Source of the DNA: JAJTCH01 sp040386195
Lineage (GTDB): Bacteria > Pseudomonadota > Alphaproteobacteria > Rickettsiales > UBA1997
DNA length: 28,180 nt
Assembly: GCA_040386195.1 (NCBI GenBank)
Contig: JAZKFV010000030.1
Location: forward strand, 1 to 28,180
Direction: 5' to 3'
The notes below the pieces were generated by a model, which saw only the letters and a program-made list of their open reading frames with translations, searched no databases and had not been told where the DNA came from. The position numbers and the translations under genes were made by a program. The first letter of the stretch is position 1; every line of letters begins with the position of its first letter. Of the stretch, positions 1 through 7,372 are shown piece after piece.

Positions 1-43
1 TAGTTGATTATGCTGGGGTGGAAAGGGTTTTTGGACAGTTGTG

Positions 44-84
44 GGCTTTAGCCCAGCACTCAGAAACTCTGTCGGGCTAAAGCC
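44..84. repeat. Inverted repeat downstream of the XRE gene
   Basis: An 11-base arm GGCTTTAGCCC (44-54) is perfectly inverted at 74-84, with 19 bases between. It lies just past the stop codon of the XRE regulator (97-99). It could act as a transcription terminator or be one copy of a dispersed palindrome; no other copy is seen in this window and no clear T-tract follows on either strand. Confidence 0.5.
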
Positions 85-96
85 AACGGTAATTAA

Positions 97-321
97 TTAT
101 TTAACCAATTTCACACCTTCCTCATTATTTCCATCAATAAACTTAATCCCAGCATCTTCAAAAGCTCTGTGTAAATCGGCTAGAGTTCTCGTTGATGGTT
201 GAGTGCTTCCTCTTTCAAAATGAGCGATTGTTGAAACTGCCATTTTGGATTTTTCTGCTAGATCAGATTGTTTCCAATCCAACAAATCTCTAGCAGCTTT
301 ACATTGTCTGGCGCTAATCAT
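97..321 (-). CDS. XRE-family helix-turn-helix regulator
   Basis: This small DNA-binding protein of about 74 residues reads MISARQCKAARDLLDWKQSDL and onward, with a Cro/CI-type helix-turn-helix (QSDLAEKSKMAVSTIAHFERG) and the common alphaproteobacterial tail motif AGIKFIDG. The frame stays open upstream to 402, but the family begins at MISARQ, so the ATG at 321 is preferred over the one at 402; the upstream 27 residues do not look like this family. It is divergent from the unknown gene at 483. Targets are unknown. Such single-domain proteins often come from phages or toxin-antitoxin modules, but no partner toxin is visible next to it. Confidence 0.8.
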   Translation of the reverse strand: MISARQCKAARDLLDWKQSDLAEKSKMAVSTIAHFERGSTQPSTRTLADLHRAFEDAGIKFIDGNNEEGVKLVK

Positions 322-482
322 TTTTTCTGTTTTTCTTGAAAATTTCCCTTGACAAACGCTATTTAAAATAGCAATATATACTTCTAATGCAAAAATCAGC
401 AATTCGCCACAATGCTAATTGAATTGGGAAAAATTGCCATAGCTTTTGCGTTGACTATTTTTAACAACTAATTTTCACCACC

Positions 483-701
483 ATGAAACAAGATAAACAA
501 ACCACCAATAATAAAATCTGGTATAATTTTTTCATCCGTTCCGCCAATTCTTTTGTTTTTGATTTGCTTGATGGAGAAAAAGATTTGAGCGAATTCTCTA
601 CCGAGCAAGTTTATAATATGGTGGCGGTTTGTGACAATGTGGCGGTTAAATCGAAAGTGTTTAAGTGTGAGTTAGAAAAAAGAATTGAGTTGGGGAAATA
701 A
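483..701 (+). CDS. Small protein of unknown function
   Basis: A 72-residue open frame starting MKQDKQTTNNKIWYNFF. It has no signal peptide or membrane segment, contains a mixed acidic stretch (DLLDGEKDLSEFS) and ends in a charged segment (CELEKRIELGK). I do not recognise the family. It is divergent from the XRE gene, with about 160 bases between the two preferred starts, so the pair could share a regulatory region. Its length and position fit a real gene, but no strong ribosome-binding site is visible before the ATG. Confidence 0.45.
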   Translation: MKQDKQTTNNKIWYNFFIRSANSFVFDLLDGEKDLSEFSTEQVYNMVAVCDNVAVKSKVFKCELEKRIELGK

Positions 702-720
702 TTTATAGAAATTGTCTTGC

Positions 721-821
721 AAAACTGGATTGCCGCGCTGCGCTCGCAATGACGATTATGGAAGATTTAGCTTTAAACTATAAACGCCGTCATTGCGAGC
801 GCAGCGCGGCAATCCAGTTTT
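721..821. repeat. Palindromic repeat family A, full copy
   Basis: Two perfectly inverted 34-base arms (721-754 and 788-821) contain the core GGATTGCCGCGCTGCGCTCG and are separated by a 33-base AT-rich loop. The arm ends inside the pheS stop codon (820-822). A second copy with the same 34-base arm begins at 28105, and a shortened 17-bp-stem form lies at 20387-20423. Such a long GC-rich stem would fold strongly in the pheS transcript and may end it or protect its 3' end. Confidence 0.9.
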
Positions 822-1863
822 AAAACCCGTAATGCTTCAAAAAGCGAATATCGCCTTCGAAGAACATTCTTAAATCGTTAATTCCATATTTGAGCATTGC
901 TAATCTTTCAATGCCAACGCCGAAGGCGAAGCCTTGATATTCTTTGGAATCGATGCCGACATTTTCTAAAACTTGGGGGTGAACCATGCCGCAGCCTAGA
1001 ATTTCCAAGAAGTTTTCGTCAAAATTTTTCTCATTGGCGATTTTAATTCTGCCATCTTTTTTGCTGTAGCCAATATCTAATTCTGCCGAAGGTTCGGTGA
1101 AAGGAAAGAAGCTGGGGCGGAAGCGGGTGGTGAGGTTTTCTACTTCAAAAAATTCACTCAAAAACTTTTCAATTGTCCATTTCAAATTGCCCATATTGAT
1201 ATTTTTATCAATGACCAAAGCTTCCATTTGGTGAAACATTGGTGTGTGAGTTTGGTCAGAATCGCTGCGATAAACTTTGCCCAGAGAAATGATTTTGAGT
1301 GGTGGTTTTTGTTCCAACATTTTTCTGATTTGCACGCTGGAAGTGTGAGTGCGCAGCAGCATTTTTTTGTCGTCAGATTCCGGCAAATAAAAAGTATCTT
1401 GCATCTGGCGGGCTGGATGATTTTCGGGAATGTTCAGCGCGCTAAAATTGTGAAAATCATCTTCAATTTCTGGGCCATCAATCATTTCAAAACCAAGTTT
1501 GCCAAAAATGTTTTTAATCTCGCCGATAACTTGTGAAATTGGATGAATTGAGCCTTGATTTTCTTGTCTTACTGGCGCGGTTAAATCAAGTTTTTCGCCG
1601 GCTAATTTTTGATTAAGATTGATTAATTCGAGTTGATCTTTTTTAGCTTGGATGGAATTGGTTGCTTCAGTTTTAAGCTGATTGATCAGTGCGCCAAAAT
1701 GTTTTTTAGCTTCCAAATCTAAATCTTTTAAGCCAATCATCAAATCAGTAATCAAGCCTTTTTTGCCTAAATATTTAAGCCGTAAATCTTCTAATTTTTC
1801 TAAAGAATTTGCCTCAAAGATTTGGGTAGAAAATTCGGTTTTAATTAATTCAATATTTTGCAT
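820..1863 (-). CDS. pheS: Phenylalanine--tRNA ligase alpha subunit
   Basis: Catalytic subunit of the alpha2-beta2 phenylalanyl-tRNA synthetase, which charges tRNA-Phe with phenylalanine in the cytoplasm (EC 6.1.1.20). The 347 residues are full length: an N-terminal coiled-coil arm (about 1-85), then the class II core with the family signature HNFSALNIPENHPAR, motif 2 (GKVYRSDSDQTHTPMFHQME) and motif 3 (FGVGIERLAMLKYGI). The 5' end overlaps the rimK 3' end by 19 bases, so it is the last gene of virB8-virB9-rimK-pheS. The beta subunit gene pheT is not adjacent but about 16 kb away on the other strand. The stop codon lies in a family A palindrome. Confidence 0.97.
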   Translation of the reverse strand: MQNIELIKTEFSTQIFEANSLEKLEDLRLKYLGKKGLITDLMIGLKDLDLEAKKHFGALINQLKTEATNSIQAKKDQLELINLNQKLAGEKLDLTAPVRQENQGSIHPISQVIGEIKNIFGKLGFEMIDGPEIEDDFHNFSALNIPENHPARQMQDTFYLPESDDKKMLLRTHTSSVQIRKMLEQKPPLKIISLGKVYRSDSDQTHTPMFHQMEALVIDKNINMGNLKWTIEKFLSEFFEVENLTTRFRPSFFPFTEPSAELDIGYSKKDGRIKIANEKNFDENFLEILGCGMVHPQVLENVGIDSKEYQGFAFGVGIERLAMLKYGINDLRMFFEGDIRFLKHYGF

Positions 1864-2741
1864 TGTGATGTTTGTTTTTCTAAAAACTTAATAATTGCAT
1901 CGGCAATATCCACACCGCTGGCGGCTTCAATTCCTTCTAATCCTGGCGATGAATTTACTTCTAAAATTTTGGGGCCAAAGTTGGAGCGCACCATATCAAC
2001 GCCGGCAATATCTAGCCCGATAGTTTTTACCGCTTTGATAGCGATGGCGCGTTCTTCGTCGGTAATTTCAATGGTGACGGCTTTGCCGCCCAAATGCATA
2101 TTGGCGCGAAATTCGCCTTCTTCGGCTTGGCGTTCCATAGCGGCAACAACCTGATCGCCAACCACAAAACATCTGATATCGCGGCCTTTGGATTCTTTGA
2201 TAAATTCTTGCACCAAAATATCGGCTTTCAAACTTTTAAAAGCGTTGATAACACTTTCGGCGGCTTTGTTGCTTTCCGCTAAAACCACACCAATTCCTTT
2301 AGTTCCTTCCAGTAATTTGATCACCAAAGGCGCGCCGCCGACCATTTGCATTAATTGTTTAGTTTCATAAACCGAATGCGAAAAGCTGGTGATCGGCATG
2401 GGTAAATTTTCGTGAGAGAGCAGTTGTAGCGTGTTGAGTTTATCGCGGGAGCTAGTGATTGCCGAAGATTTGTTTAAGCAATAAACATTCATCATTTCAA
2501 ATTGGCGCACAATTGTGGTGCCGTAGAAAGTCATTGCTGGTTTGATGCGCGGAATAATAGCGTCAATATTTTCTAATTTTTTACCATCTTTGTAATAAAT
2601 TTCCGGCTTGCCGGCGGTGATGTTGATATAACAATCTCTGATGTTGGCGAAGATAATATTGTGCCCGGCTTTTTGGGCTGCTTCAATTAATCTGCAATTG
2701 GAATAAAGCTTGGGATTGGAGGCGAGAAGAATAATATTCAT
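1845..2741 (-). CDS. rimK: RimK-like alpha-L-glutamate ligase (ATP-grasp)
   Basis: ATP-grasp ligase of 298 residues, matching the RimK family length. RimK adds glutamates to the C-terminus of ribosomal protein S6 using ATP. Visible features are the N-terminal substrate-grasp region (MNIILLASNPKLYS), the ATP-binding segment VIKLLEGTKGIGVVLAE, the motif KGRDIRCFVVGDQVVAAMER, a glycine loop (RANMHLGGKA), and the metal-binding end ILEVNSSPGLEGIE. The frame is open upstream to 2825, but that extension runs through the 3' part of virB9; the ATG at 2741 gives the canonical start and lies 8 bases past the virB9 stop. A RimB-like protease, the usual partner of RimK, is encoded at 21609-22091. The true substrate here is inferred from the family. 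Confidence 0.9.
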   Translation of the reverse strand: MNIILLASNPKLYSNCRLIEAAQKAGHNIIFANIRDCYINITAGKPEIYYKDGKKLENIDAIIPRIKPAMTFYGTTIVRQFEMMNVYCLNKSSAITSSRDKLNTLQLLSHENLPMPITSFSHSVYETKQLMQMVGGAPLVIKLLEGTKGIGVVLAESNKAAESVINAFKSLKADILVQEFIKESKGRDIRCFVVGDQVVAAMERQAEEGEFRANMHLGGKAVTIEITDEERAIAIKAVKTIGLDIAGVDMVRSNFGPKILEVNSSPGLEGIEAASGVDIADAIIKFLEKQTSQCKILN

Positions 2742-2749
2742 ATGATAAA

Positions 2750-3676
2750 TTAGCGGGTTCTTTTTTCGTAGATATTGGCTCTGGCTGATGCGGGGCGCGA
2801 AACAATTGCTTCGTTGAAAACGCAAATCAAACTATCGGCAAGCCTTAAAGTAAATTGCGGTGAAACGCCTGGCACCACCACAAAACCTTCGCGAATGGCG
2901 TAGCCAGTGGATTGTTCATTGCCAAAAATATCAACAGTGTTGATAGCAGGAACGATTAAATTTTTATCTTTAAATTGGAAGAATGTTTCTTTGCCATCAT
3001 CATAAATTTTTAGCGGCGTGATATTGTCGGAAAGTCCGGCGATAGAATAGCGGAAATTTAATTCGCCTTCTGTGCGCATTATTTCTGGGCTTAGATTTTG
3101 ACCAACAAATTGTTGTGGAATCGGCGCTTTAACCAAAGCTGTTGAAGGTTGTGGTCTGGCGTTTTGAGGAATATTTGGCTGGGATAATTGTGGCGGAATG
3201 GGAATGGAAACCCCAATTTCCGGATAATAAAAACGCACAGTATAAACCAATTCTTCATCAGCTCTGCCGTCATATTCTGCCGAAGCAATATCGAATTGAT
3301 AAGTGCGTTTATTAGTGATGATAGTCATATTAGTGTGGGCGCCAATTTCCAAAGGGCGAATGAATAATCTTTTACCCGCCGGAGTCAAGCGCCAAGCGAA
3401 AGATTCACCAATTGAAATCATTTCAGTTTCTTCATCTTCAGCAAATTCAATGAAAGATTGATAGCCGTAATGGAATTTGAGTTGATAAACTTCGTTAGCA
3501 TTATAGACCAAAGTTTTGATGCGTGAATCGGTGGTAACCGGAACAATAGTTTGAGGTGCGCTTCGAACAAAACCTTGAGGAGAGCCGGGAGCGCCTTGAG
3601 CAAAAAGATCGCTCGATTTAAGAGCGGGGGCAAAAAGCGCAATAGCTAGAATTATAATGGCAGTTTGCAATTTCAT
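2750..3676 (-). CDS. virB9: Type IV secretion protein VirB9
   Basis: Component of the type IV secretion outer-membrane core complex, which assembles with VirB7 and VirB10 in the periplasm and outer membrane. It is 308 residues, with a signal peptide at about 1-27 (hydrophobic AIIILAIALFAPALK). The N-terminal domain carries the VirB9/CagX hallmarks RIKTLVYNANEVYQLKFHYGYQS and MISIGESFAWRL with ANMTII-like strands (TNMTIITNKRTYQF). A Pro/Gln-rich linker (about 170-200) leads to the C-terminal beta domain (NFRYSIAG to VVVPGVSPQFTLRL). The start directly abuts the virB8 stop, so the two are co-transcribed. VirB10, VirB11 and VirD4 are not downstream; rimK follows, so the secretion genes are scattered, as is common in Rickettsiales. 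Confidence 0.92.
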   Translation of the reverse strand: MKLQTAIIILAIALFAPALKSSDLFAQGAPGSPQGFVRSAPQTIVPVTTDSRIKTLVYNANEVYQLKFHYGYQSFIEFAEDEETEMISIGESFAWRLTPAGKRLFIRPLEIGAHTNMTIITNKRTYQFDIASAEYDGRADEELVYTVRFYYPEIGVSIPIPPQLSQPNIPQNARPQPSTALVKAPIPQQFVGQNLSPEIMRTEGELNFRYSIAGLSDNITPLKIYDDGKETFFQFKDKNLIVPAINTVDIFGNEQSTGYAIREGFVVVPGVSPQFTLRLADSLICVFNEAIVSRPASARANIYEKRTR

Positions 3677-4405
3677 CTAATATTCAAATATTTCCTCAGT
3701 GATTGAAAAATTGGTTACTTGAAAGCCGAGTGGATTAATTAATCTTTCTTCTGAGTTCAAAGTTAAGTTGGTGAAATAAAAACTCATCGTAATAATTTCG
3801 TCTTTATTGACCACTCCTTTTTGTTTGGAGGTGGTGGTTTTTAAAATTCGAATTTGCACAGTTGCGGGATCTAAAAATTTAATCGATTTAATCCGCAATT
3901 CAATTTTAGAATCGGCGCCAAGTTCTCTTGGATTAATACGATTACGAAAATCAGCGTAAATTCCTTGAGTGGAAAGCAACCTAACTCTTTCAGCATCAAG
4001 CTTGTAGGTTCTGGCGTCGTAGGCTACGGCGGATTGAATAAACTGGTTGATGAAATATTTTTTCACCGCCTCATCAGCGGTTAGAGTTTGGGAAGTTAAT
4101 TGATTAACAATAGTTGGAACGCCGCTTTTTTCTTCAACTTCAATGATGTAAGGTTCAAGCGATTTGGAAGAAACTACAAATTTAACAAAGATGATTGAAG
4201 CAGTCATAGCAACGGTTAGTAAGGTTGCCAGCAGCAGCAAAATATTTCTTTGCACAACAACAATTTGATAACGGTTAGAATACCAGCTTTTAATTTTGAA
4301 TTTTTGTCCGGCTTCTTTATTATTTTTTTCAGCAGCTTTTTGTTCAGTTATCAAGTTGGGATTTTGTTCTGCCAAATTTTGTGTTATTTTGGTTGGTTTC
4401 GACAT
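3677..4405 (-). CDS. virB8: Type IV secretion protein VirB8
   Basis: Inner-membrane, bitopic scaffold of the type IV secretion system. It is 242 residues: a charged cytoplasmic N-terminus (1-40), the WYSNRYQIVVVQRN segment typical of VirB8 before the membrane, one transmembrane helix at about 54-78, and a periplasmic NTF2-like domain (PYIIEVEEKSGVPTIV onward; YDARTYKLDAERVRLLS). It is the first gene of the minus-strand block and lies 132 bases from the divergent rodA. Its stop codon abuts the virB9 ATG with no gap, suggesting coupled translation. Rickettsiales often carry more than one VirB8/VirB9 pair; whether this is the main or the duplicate copy cannot be told from here. Confidence 0.9.
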   Translation of the reverse strand: MSKPTKITQNLAEQNPNLITEQKAAEKNNKEAGQKFKIKSWYSNRYQIVVVQRNILLLLATLLTVAMTASIIFVKFVVSSKSLEPYIIEVEEKSGVPTIVNQLTSQTLTADEAVKKYFINQFIQSAVAYDARTYKLDAERVRLLSTQGIYADFRNRINPRELGADSKIELRIKSIKFLDPATVQIRILKTTTSKQKGVVNKDEIITMSFYFTNLTLNSEERLINPLGFQVTNFSITEEIFEY

Positions 4406-4537
4406 CGCTTAAGATAAGGTATAAGAGCTTAAAAATTTGACAATTTTTGAACTCTAATCAACTTGATTATTAATATCAAGGTGTTTTAATGAAGCCAAGA
4501 AATTCAATATTGGCGGCACTTTTAAACTTATCATAAA

Positions 4538-5665
4538 ATGTTATCTTATTTTGAGAACGACAAATCAATTATCGAAAAAATTTTAGCCTTAAATTGGCAA
4601 TTAATTTCACTGATTTTAATTTTAGCCAGCATCGGTTTTTTGATGCTTTATTCGGCAGCGGGTGGAAATTTTCGTCCGTGGCTTTTTAAGCAGCTAATTT
4701 TCTTCGCCATTTTTTTCCCAATAATGCTGTTAATCGCTATTGTTGATATCAGATTCTGGCTGCAAACTTCTTATATTTATTATGTCGTCGCATTAATTTT
4801 AATTATCGCTGTTGATATTATGGGTCATAACGCCATGGGTGCAACTCGCTGGTTTAGGGTTGGTGGCTTGGCAATTCAGCCGTCGGAGATTATGAAAGTT
4901 TGTTTGGTTTTTGCGATGGCAAAATATTTTTATAATATCGATGCTGACGATATTGAGAAAACCAAATTTACCATCATTCCCATTTTGATGATTGCAGTTC
5001 CGGCATTTTTTATTTTTGATCAACCCGATTTGGGAACCGCAACAATTGTGCTTTTGGTTGGTGTTTCCATTCTTTTTATTGCCGGTGTAAAAATGTGGAA
5101 ATTTATCGCCGCCGGAGTTGCGGCTTTAATTGCCATTCCATTTTTATGGATTTTTGTGCTTTATGATTATCAAAAACATCGAGTTTTAAATTTCATCAAC
5201 CCAGACAGCGACCCTTTGGGAAGCGGCTACAACATTATCCAATCTAAAATTGCCATCGGCTCAGGCGGTTTTTTTGGTAAAGGTTATTTGAATGGAACTC
5301 AAGGTCAGCTCGAATTTTTGCCTGAAAAACAAACCGATTTTATTTTCACAATGCTTTCCGAAGAGCTTGGTTTTGTTGGCAGCGTTTTTACCATCACCAT
5401 CTATGCTTTGATAATTTATATGGGCACCAAAATTGCGCTGCGCACCAAACATCAATTTGGTCGGCTTTTAGCCTTGGGAATTACCAATATTTTATTCATC
5501 CACATCTTCATCAATATGGGAATGGGAATGGGTTTATTGCCAGTTGTTGGCGCACCTTTGCCACTAATTTCATATGGCGGAACCATCACGGCAACAATGC
5601 TGATTGGTTTTGGCCTGCTTTTAAATGTTGACGCCAATTCTGATTTGGAAGACATTAAAATATAG
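4538..5665 (+). CDS. rodA: Rod-shape SEDS glycosyltransferase RodA
   Basis: SEDS-family peptidoglycan glycosyltransferase that polymerises lipid II for cell elongation, working with the class B PBP2. It has 375 residues and about ten membrane helices. Typical signatures are RWFRVGGLAIQPSEIMK (about 103-119), DQPDLGTATIVLL, the catalytic-loop region KQTDFIFTMLSEELGFVG, and the C-terminal GLLPVVGAPLPLISYGGT. It is divergent from virB8. The stop codon (5663-5665) lies inside the left arm of a long palindrome, so the last few residues may have been set by that repeat. PBP2 (mrdA), often adjacent to rodA, is not upstream here. Confidence 0.95.
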   Translation: MLSYFENDKSIIEKILALNWQLISLILILASIGFLMLYSAAGGNFRPWLFKQLIFFAIFFPIMLLIAIVDIRFWLQTSYIYYVVALILIIAVDIMGHNAMGATRWFRVGGLAIQPSEIMKVCLVFAMAKYFYNIDADDIEKTKFTIIPILMIAVPAFFIFDQPDLGTATIVLLVGVSILFIAGVKMWKFIAAGVAALIAIPFLWIFVLYDYQKHRVLNFINPDSDPLGSGYNIIQSKIAIGSGGFFGKGYLNGTQGQLEFLPEKQTDFIFTMLSEELGFVGSVFTITIYALIIYMGTKIALRTKHQFGRLLALGITNILFIHIFINMGMGMGLLPVVGAPLPLISYGGTITATMLIGFGLLLNVDANSDLEDIKI

Positions 5666-5733
5666 TCGTAAGTTGTAAGTCGTAAGCAATTTTTCACTCA
5701 CGACTTACGACTTACGACTCACGACTATATTTT
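5657..5733. repeat. Palindromic repeat family C (GTCGTAAG/CTTACGAC) between rodA and tatB
   Basis: About 30-base arms (5657-5686 and 5704-5733) are inverted with two internal mismatches and a loop of 17 bases. Each arm consists of short repeats of GTCGTAAG or GTTGTAAG. The left arm includes the rodA stop codon, and the right arm is followed by a T-rich stretch just before the tatB ATG at 5739. Related units (GTCGTTAGTCGT) occur inside coding sequence in zapE (14571-14603) and pheT (18819-18851). In RNA the stem could attenuate readthrough into tatB. Confidence 0.85.
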
Positions 5734-5738
5734 TATTT

Positions 5739-6146
5739 ATGTTTGGAATTTCTTTGGGAGAATTTTTATTAATTTTGGTAATTGCCATCTTGGTTATCGG
5801 GCCAAAAGATTTGCCGGAAGTGGCGCGTTATTTGATTAGGGCAATTGCCAAAACTAAACAATTAATTGCTAAAGCCAAGGCGGAATTGGATGTTTTGGGT
5901 AAAGAAATTGGGATTGACGAAATTAAAAATGAAATTGCCATTGAACTTGCCAATGAAAAAACGCGAATTGAAAGTGAAGTTACAACCATAATTGACTTAT
6001 ATGGCAATGAGCATCAAGTTTCTGATTTGAGTGAAATTAGAAAGGACAAAAATAAAGATGAGATTGAACAAGAAATTTCTGAGCTGAATCAAAAAAACAA
6101 AATTACGCCAAAACCCAATCCTGATAAATCGATAGATTTGTCATAG
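5739..6146 (+). CDS. tatB: Sec-independent translocase protein TatB
   Basis: Membrane component of the twin-arginine translocase; TatB with TatC forms the receptor for folded Tat substrates. The 135 residues begin MFGISLGEFLLILVIAILVI, a short N-terminal membrane helix with the conserved glutamate, followed by the hinge GPKDLPEVARYL and an amphipathic helix, then a long charged tail. The hinge GPKDLP and the length favour TatB over TatA. It follows rodA across a hairpin. The 3' end overlaps the convergent gst gene by 44 bases. tatC and tatA are not in this window. Confidence 0.88.
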   Translation: MFGISLGEFLLILVIAILVIGPKDLPEVARYLIRAIAKTKQLIAKAKAELDVLGKEIGIDEIKNEIAIELANEKTRIESEVTTIIDLYGNEHQVSDLSEIRKDKNKDEIEQEISELNQKNKITPKPNPDKSIDLS

Positions 6147-6705
6147 TTTTTACATAATTTTTCATTTCTTTTACATCAACCCCATAACTTACAAATCTGC
6201 TCACCACTGGCGCAAAAAAAGCGTCGGCGATGCTGAATTTGCCAAATAAGAATTCGCCATCAGCGCCATATTTTTTGCGAGCCAAAGCCCAAATTTCTAA
6301 AATTCTATCAATATTAATTTGCGCTTCTGGGCTTGCAATTTGGGTGGTTTTTAATTTGGTGTCCATGGGCATTTCTTTTCTAAGATCTAAAAATCCAGAA
6401 TGCATTTCGGCAATTACAGATCTTATAATCGCCCGTTTTTCTTGATTCTTGGGCAATAATTCGGCTTCTGGTTTGAGCTCATTAATAAATTCACAAATCG
6501 CTAAAGAATCCCAAATCAATAAACCATTGTGATCTAAACAGGGAACTTTTTTGGAAGGAGAAACGGCAGAAATTTCGGCTTTGGTTTGATCGGTGCGCAG
6601 CGGAATAATCACTTCTTTAAAATCAATTCCGGCATATTGCAAACAAAGCCAAGGGCGCATTGACCAAGAAGAAAATTGTTTGCTGCCAATATAAAGTGTT
6701 GTCAT
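6103..6705 (-). CDS. Glutathione S-transferase family protein
   Basis: A 200-residue soluble GST-fold protein. The N-terminal thioredoxin-like domain starts MTTLYIGSKQFSSWSMRPWL, the SSWS-RPWL signature of a proteobacterial GST subgroup, and includes the cis-proline segment SKKVPCLDHNGLLIWDSLAI with the glutathione-gamma-Glu-binding Asp-Ser. The C-terminal helical domain includes FLFGKFSIADAFFAPVVSRF with the conserved N-capping SIADA motif. The ATG at 6705 fits the family; a longer frame to 6735 lies inside the upstream gene. It starts one base after the upstream gene's stop (6707-6709), and the 3' end overlaps tatB by 44 bases on the opposite strand. Substrate unknown. Confidence 0.88.
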   Translation of the reverse strand: MTTLYIGSKQFSSWSMRPWLCLQYAGIDFKEVIIPLRTDQTKAEISAVSPSKKVPCLDHNGLLIWDSLAICEFINELKPEAELLPKNQEKRAIIRSVIAEMHSGFLDLRKEMPMDTKLKTTQIASPEAQINIDRILEIWALARKKYGADGEFLFGKFSIADAFFAPVVSRFVSYGVDVKEMKNYVKTMTNLSIYQDWVLA

Positions 6706-6706
6706 T

Positions 6707-7360
6707 TTAATAATGTAAATTCCACACCAAACCAAAAAACATCATCACAGTTGCGAAGGTTAGCGGAATGGTCAAATTATCATCGACAGCAAAAAAGCTG
6801 GGGCGCGCTTCAATAATGGTTGTAGCGAAAACTGCAAAAACTCCGAAAAAATAATATCCCAAATGTTGATGAGTAAAAATTCCGCAAATAATGAGAATGA
6901 TTATGGCGCTAATTCCAAAGGTGATTGAACCGGCAATTGATTTTTCAAAAAATTCTTTGCTAGTCATTTTTTTGCCAACTAAAGCTGCTAAACAATCTGA
7001 AACTGCCAGAATGCTAAAAGCGCAAATGGCGATTGATTTTGGGCAGACGGTAAAAACAACTAAAGCCGCCATCGCCATAAAGCTGGCGCCAGTCCAGCTG
7101 TTTTGCGCTAATTCAGTTTCGCGCAGAATATGACCAAAAACTTTGCTAAAAATAAATTCAATTGCGGGAATTCTATGGCGATAAAAATCGGCGGCGATAA
7201 TTAGGGCGCAGAGGGGAAAAATCAACATCAACATCTGTTTTTTGCTTAGAAAAATATAGGCCAAAGGCAAAAACATAATCGTTAAAATGTGGAAAAGTTT
7301 TCTTTGAATTTCGTGTTTATATTCAGCGTCAGTTAAGCAATGATTGAGAAAATCTTTCAT
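6707..7360 (-). CDS. Membrane diacylglycerol/polyprenol kinase-family protein
   Basis: An integral membrane protein of 217 residues with about seven predicted helices. The middle region AVSDCLAALVGKKMTSKEFFEKSIAGS matches the conserved core of the SEC59/DGK1/VTE5 family (D-x-x-AALVG-K, then a lysine and a G-S pair), whose members are lipid-alcohol or diacylglycerol kinases, often CTP-dependent. The N-terminal segment HEIQRKLFHILTIMFLPLAY also matches the family (RKxxH). The substrate cannot be assigned; undecaprenol, dolichol-like lipids, diacylglycerol and phytol are all possible. It lies 12 bases downstream of ftsB and one base upstream of gst, so it belongs to the pdh operon. Confidence 0.75.
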   Translation of the reverse strand: MKDFLNHCLTDAEYKHEIQRKLFHILTIMFLPLAYIFLSKKQMLMLIFPLCALIIAADFYRHRIPAIEFIFSKVFGHILRETELAQNSWTGASFMAMAALVVFTVCPKSIAICAFSILAVSDCLAALVGKKMTSKEFFEKSIAGSITFGISAIIILIICGIFTHQHLGYYFFGVFAVFATTIIEARPSFFAVDDNLTIPLTFATVMMFFGLVWNLHY

Positions 7361-7372
7361 AAATTATGCGGT

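Noticed and set aside
1228..1536. Open frame of 102 codons on the plus strand
   Set aside because: It lies wholly within the conserved catalytic region of pheS on the other strand and resembles no family.
2741..2825. Longer N-terminal extension of RimK
   Set aside because: The extension overlaps the virB9 coding end and the family begins at the ATG at 2741.
4462..4480. CTTGAT...ATCAAG palindrome between virB8 and rodA as an operator
   Set aside because: Only six-base arms in very AT-rich DNA, no convincing -35/-10 pairs nearby and no other copy, so chance is likely.
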